Source of the DNA: Bowmanella dokdonensis
GTDB taxonomy: Bacteria > Pseudomonadota > Gammaproteobacteria > Enterobacterales > Alteromonadaceae
Direction: 5' to 3'
Assembly: GCF_017254865.1 (NCBI RefSeq)
Contig: NZ_JAFKCV010000009.1
Coordinates: forward strand, 121,064 to 185,063
Length of the DNA stretch: 64,000 bases
Shown here piece after piece: positions 63,456 through 64,000 of the stretch. Position 1 is the first letter of the stretch. Each line of letters opens with the position of its first letter. Made by a program: the position numbers and the translations under genes. The notes beneath the pieces are model-generated. The model ran no database searches, was not told the DNA's origin, and saw only the letters and a list, made by a program, of their open reading frames with translations.

Positions 63456-63938
63456 GTGAAGGCAGCCAACAGACGTCAGTCCAAGCGCTCAAATATTCTG
63501 GTGTTGTTAGAAGGAGCGCTAATCGCCTATTTGGCCTATGTTGCCCACGCCTTAATTATCCATATTACCGGTGAGTCGCTGCCAGCAGGCCGGGAACTGT
63601 TAATCAATGTCGCCCTGTTGACTTTTCTGGTGCTGGTTTCTGCGCTGTCGGTCGGTTTATACGAACCCAAACTCAGAGAAACCTTTCGGGGAATAATAAG
63701 GCGCATATTTGTCTGTGTGGCGCTTAGCTATTTTGTGATGGAGCTGCTGACCAGCACCGTTCTTATCAATCTTTCCATGCATCCTTATTACCTGCCCACC
63801 GCGTCCGGATTGATTATTCTGTCTCTGGTGGTGTTTCGTTATTTTTCCAACCGTCTTGGACTGTTAGGGCTGGGTCATACACTGGACCTTAAGCTCCAAA
63901 GGCCTCAAGAATCCCCTCTAAACTATTGCTTTTCTTAG
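63456..63938 (+). CDS. XrtA-type undecaprenyl-phosphate glycosyltransferase, N-terminal part; frame lost
   Basis: From a GTG (63456, AAGGAAG eight bases upstream) the frame encodes four membrane helices (about 14-35, 47-66, 84-105, 112-130), the N-terminal domain of TIGR03013-type initiating glycosyltransferases. It then stops after 160 residues. Full members are about 450 residues and continue with a Rossmann-like and a sugar-transferase domain. Similarity to the family fades after about residue 137, and the following sequence has a stop and a hairpin, pointing to an insertion or rearrangement. The downstream part may lie beyond the window. Confidence 0.7.
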   Translation: MKAANRRQSKRSNILVLLEGALIAYLAYVAHALIIHITGESLPAGRELLINVALLTFLVLVSALSVGLYEPKLRETFRGIIRRIFVCVALSYFVMELLTSTVLINLSMHPYYLPTASGLIILSLVVFRYFSNRLGLLGLGHTLDLKLQRPQESPLNYCFS

Positions 63939-63944
63939 CTTTTG

Positions 63945-63979
63945 ATTGCTGGTCTCTGCAACAGGTTCGGGCCAGCAAT
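63945..63979. repeat. Inverted repeat just after the broken glycosyltransferase frame
   Basis: ATTGCTGG at 63945-63952 pairs with CCAGCAAT at 63972-63979 around a 19-base loop, seven bases after the stop. It may be a terminator-like structure or a subterminal hairpin of a mobile element entering from the right. Confidence 0.45.
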
Positions 63980-64000
63980 TCTACAGCCCAATGCAGATCT

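Overview
The window reads as chromosomal DNA of a marine or saline gammaproteobacterium of the order Alteromonadales (Alteromonadaceae-like; the genus cannot be fixed from sequence alone). Pointers are the rpsU-yqeY-dnaG-rpoD macromolecular-synthesis operon, the nudF-yqiB-cpdA-yqiA-parE cluster, a 613-residue sigma-70, a BCCT osmolyte carrier beside a CosR/EctR-like MarR regulator, and an XrtA (exosortase-type) exopolysaccharide locus. Coding density is high, strands alternate in short operons, and many gene pairs overlap by 1 to 20 bases. I see no rRNA, tRNA, CRISPR array, prophage or complete insertion sequence.

Layout. 1-6.5 kb: the 5' part of an L-lactate permease gene behind a DUF389 membrane protein and a small exported protein (minus); a SlyD-like isomerase and a small PH-domain membrane protein (plus); a LacI-type regulator translationally coupled to an exported metallo-beta-lactamase-fold hydrolase (minus). 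6.5-14.8 kb: tolC (minus) divergent from nudF-yqiB-cpdA-yqiA-parE, then an unknown inner-membrane protein overlapping parE and a small MscS channel. 15-20 kb: a membrane-anchored Nudix hydrolase and an RND efflux adaptor/pump pair. 20-25.3 kb: an unknown small-gene patch, then rpoD, dnaG, yqeY and rpsU with a T1-like attenuator. 25.5-29.4 kb: tsaD, plsY, folB, folK, uppP and an HIT protein. 29.5-35.2 kb: an M49-like metallopeptidase lipoprotein, an HDOD protein, rdgC and an orphan histidine kinase. 35.4-41.3 kb: phoB-phoR-pstS-like and acnA. 41.4-47.9 kb: a tandem universal stress protein, then an osmolyte module (MarR regulator, BCCT carrier, porin), a 55-residue ribbon-helix-helix protein, an outer-membrane barrel and a small gene broken by a REP/MITE-like palindrome. 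47.9-56.8 kb: TrhA/hemolysin-III, GIY-YIG, K+-channel and DUF350 genes, glnE, a TcpQ-like protein, lpxL-like and hldE. 56.9-64 kb: an XrtA-type exopolysaccharide locus (ATPase, outer-membrane barrel, tyrosine kinase, chain-length determinant, export lipoprotein) ending in a glycosyltransferase whose frame is lost after the N-terminal membrane domain.

The parts most worth a second look are: the BCCT gene, whose best ribosome-binding site points to an ATT codon behind an 8-codon upstream frame, next to a perfect 10-bp inverted repeat; the REPIN-like insertion in a DUF3081-like gene; the broken glycosyltransferase at the right edge; the XrtA locus with reversed gene order and a 48-residue membrane protein; the lipid-anchored Nudix enzyme; and the coupled DUF350/K+-channel pair.
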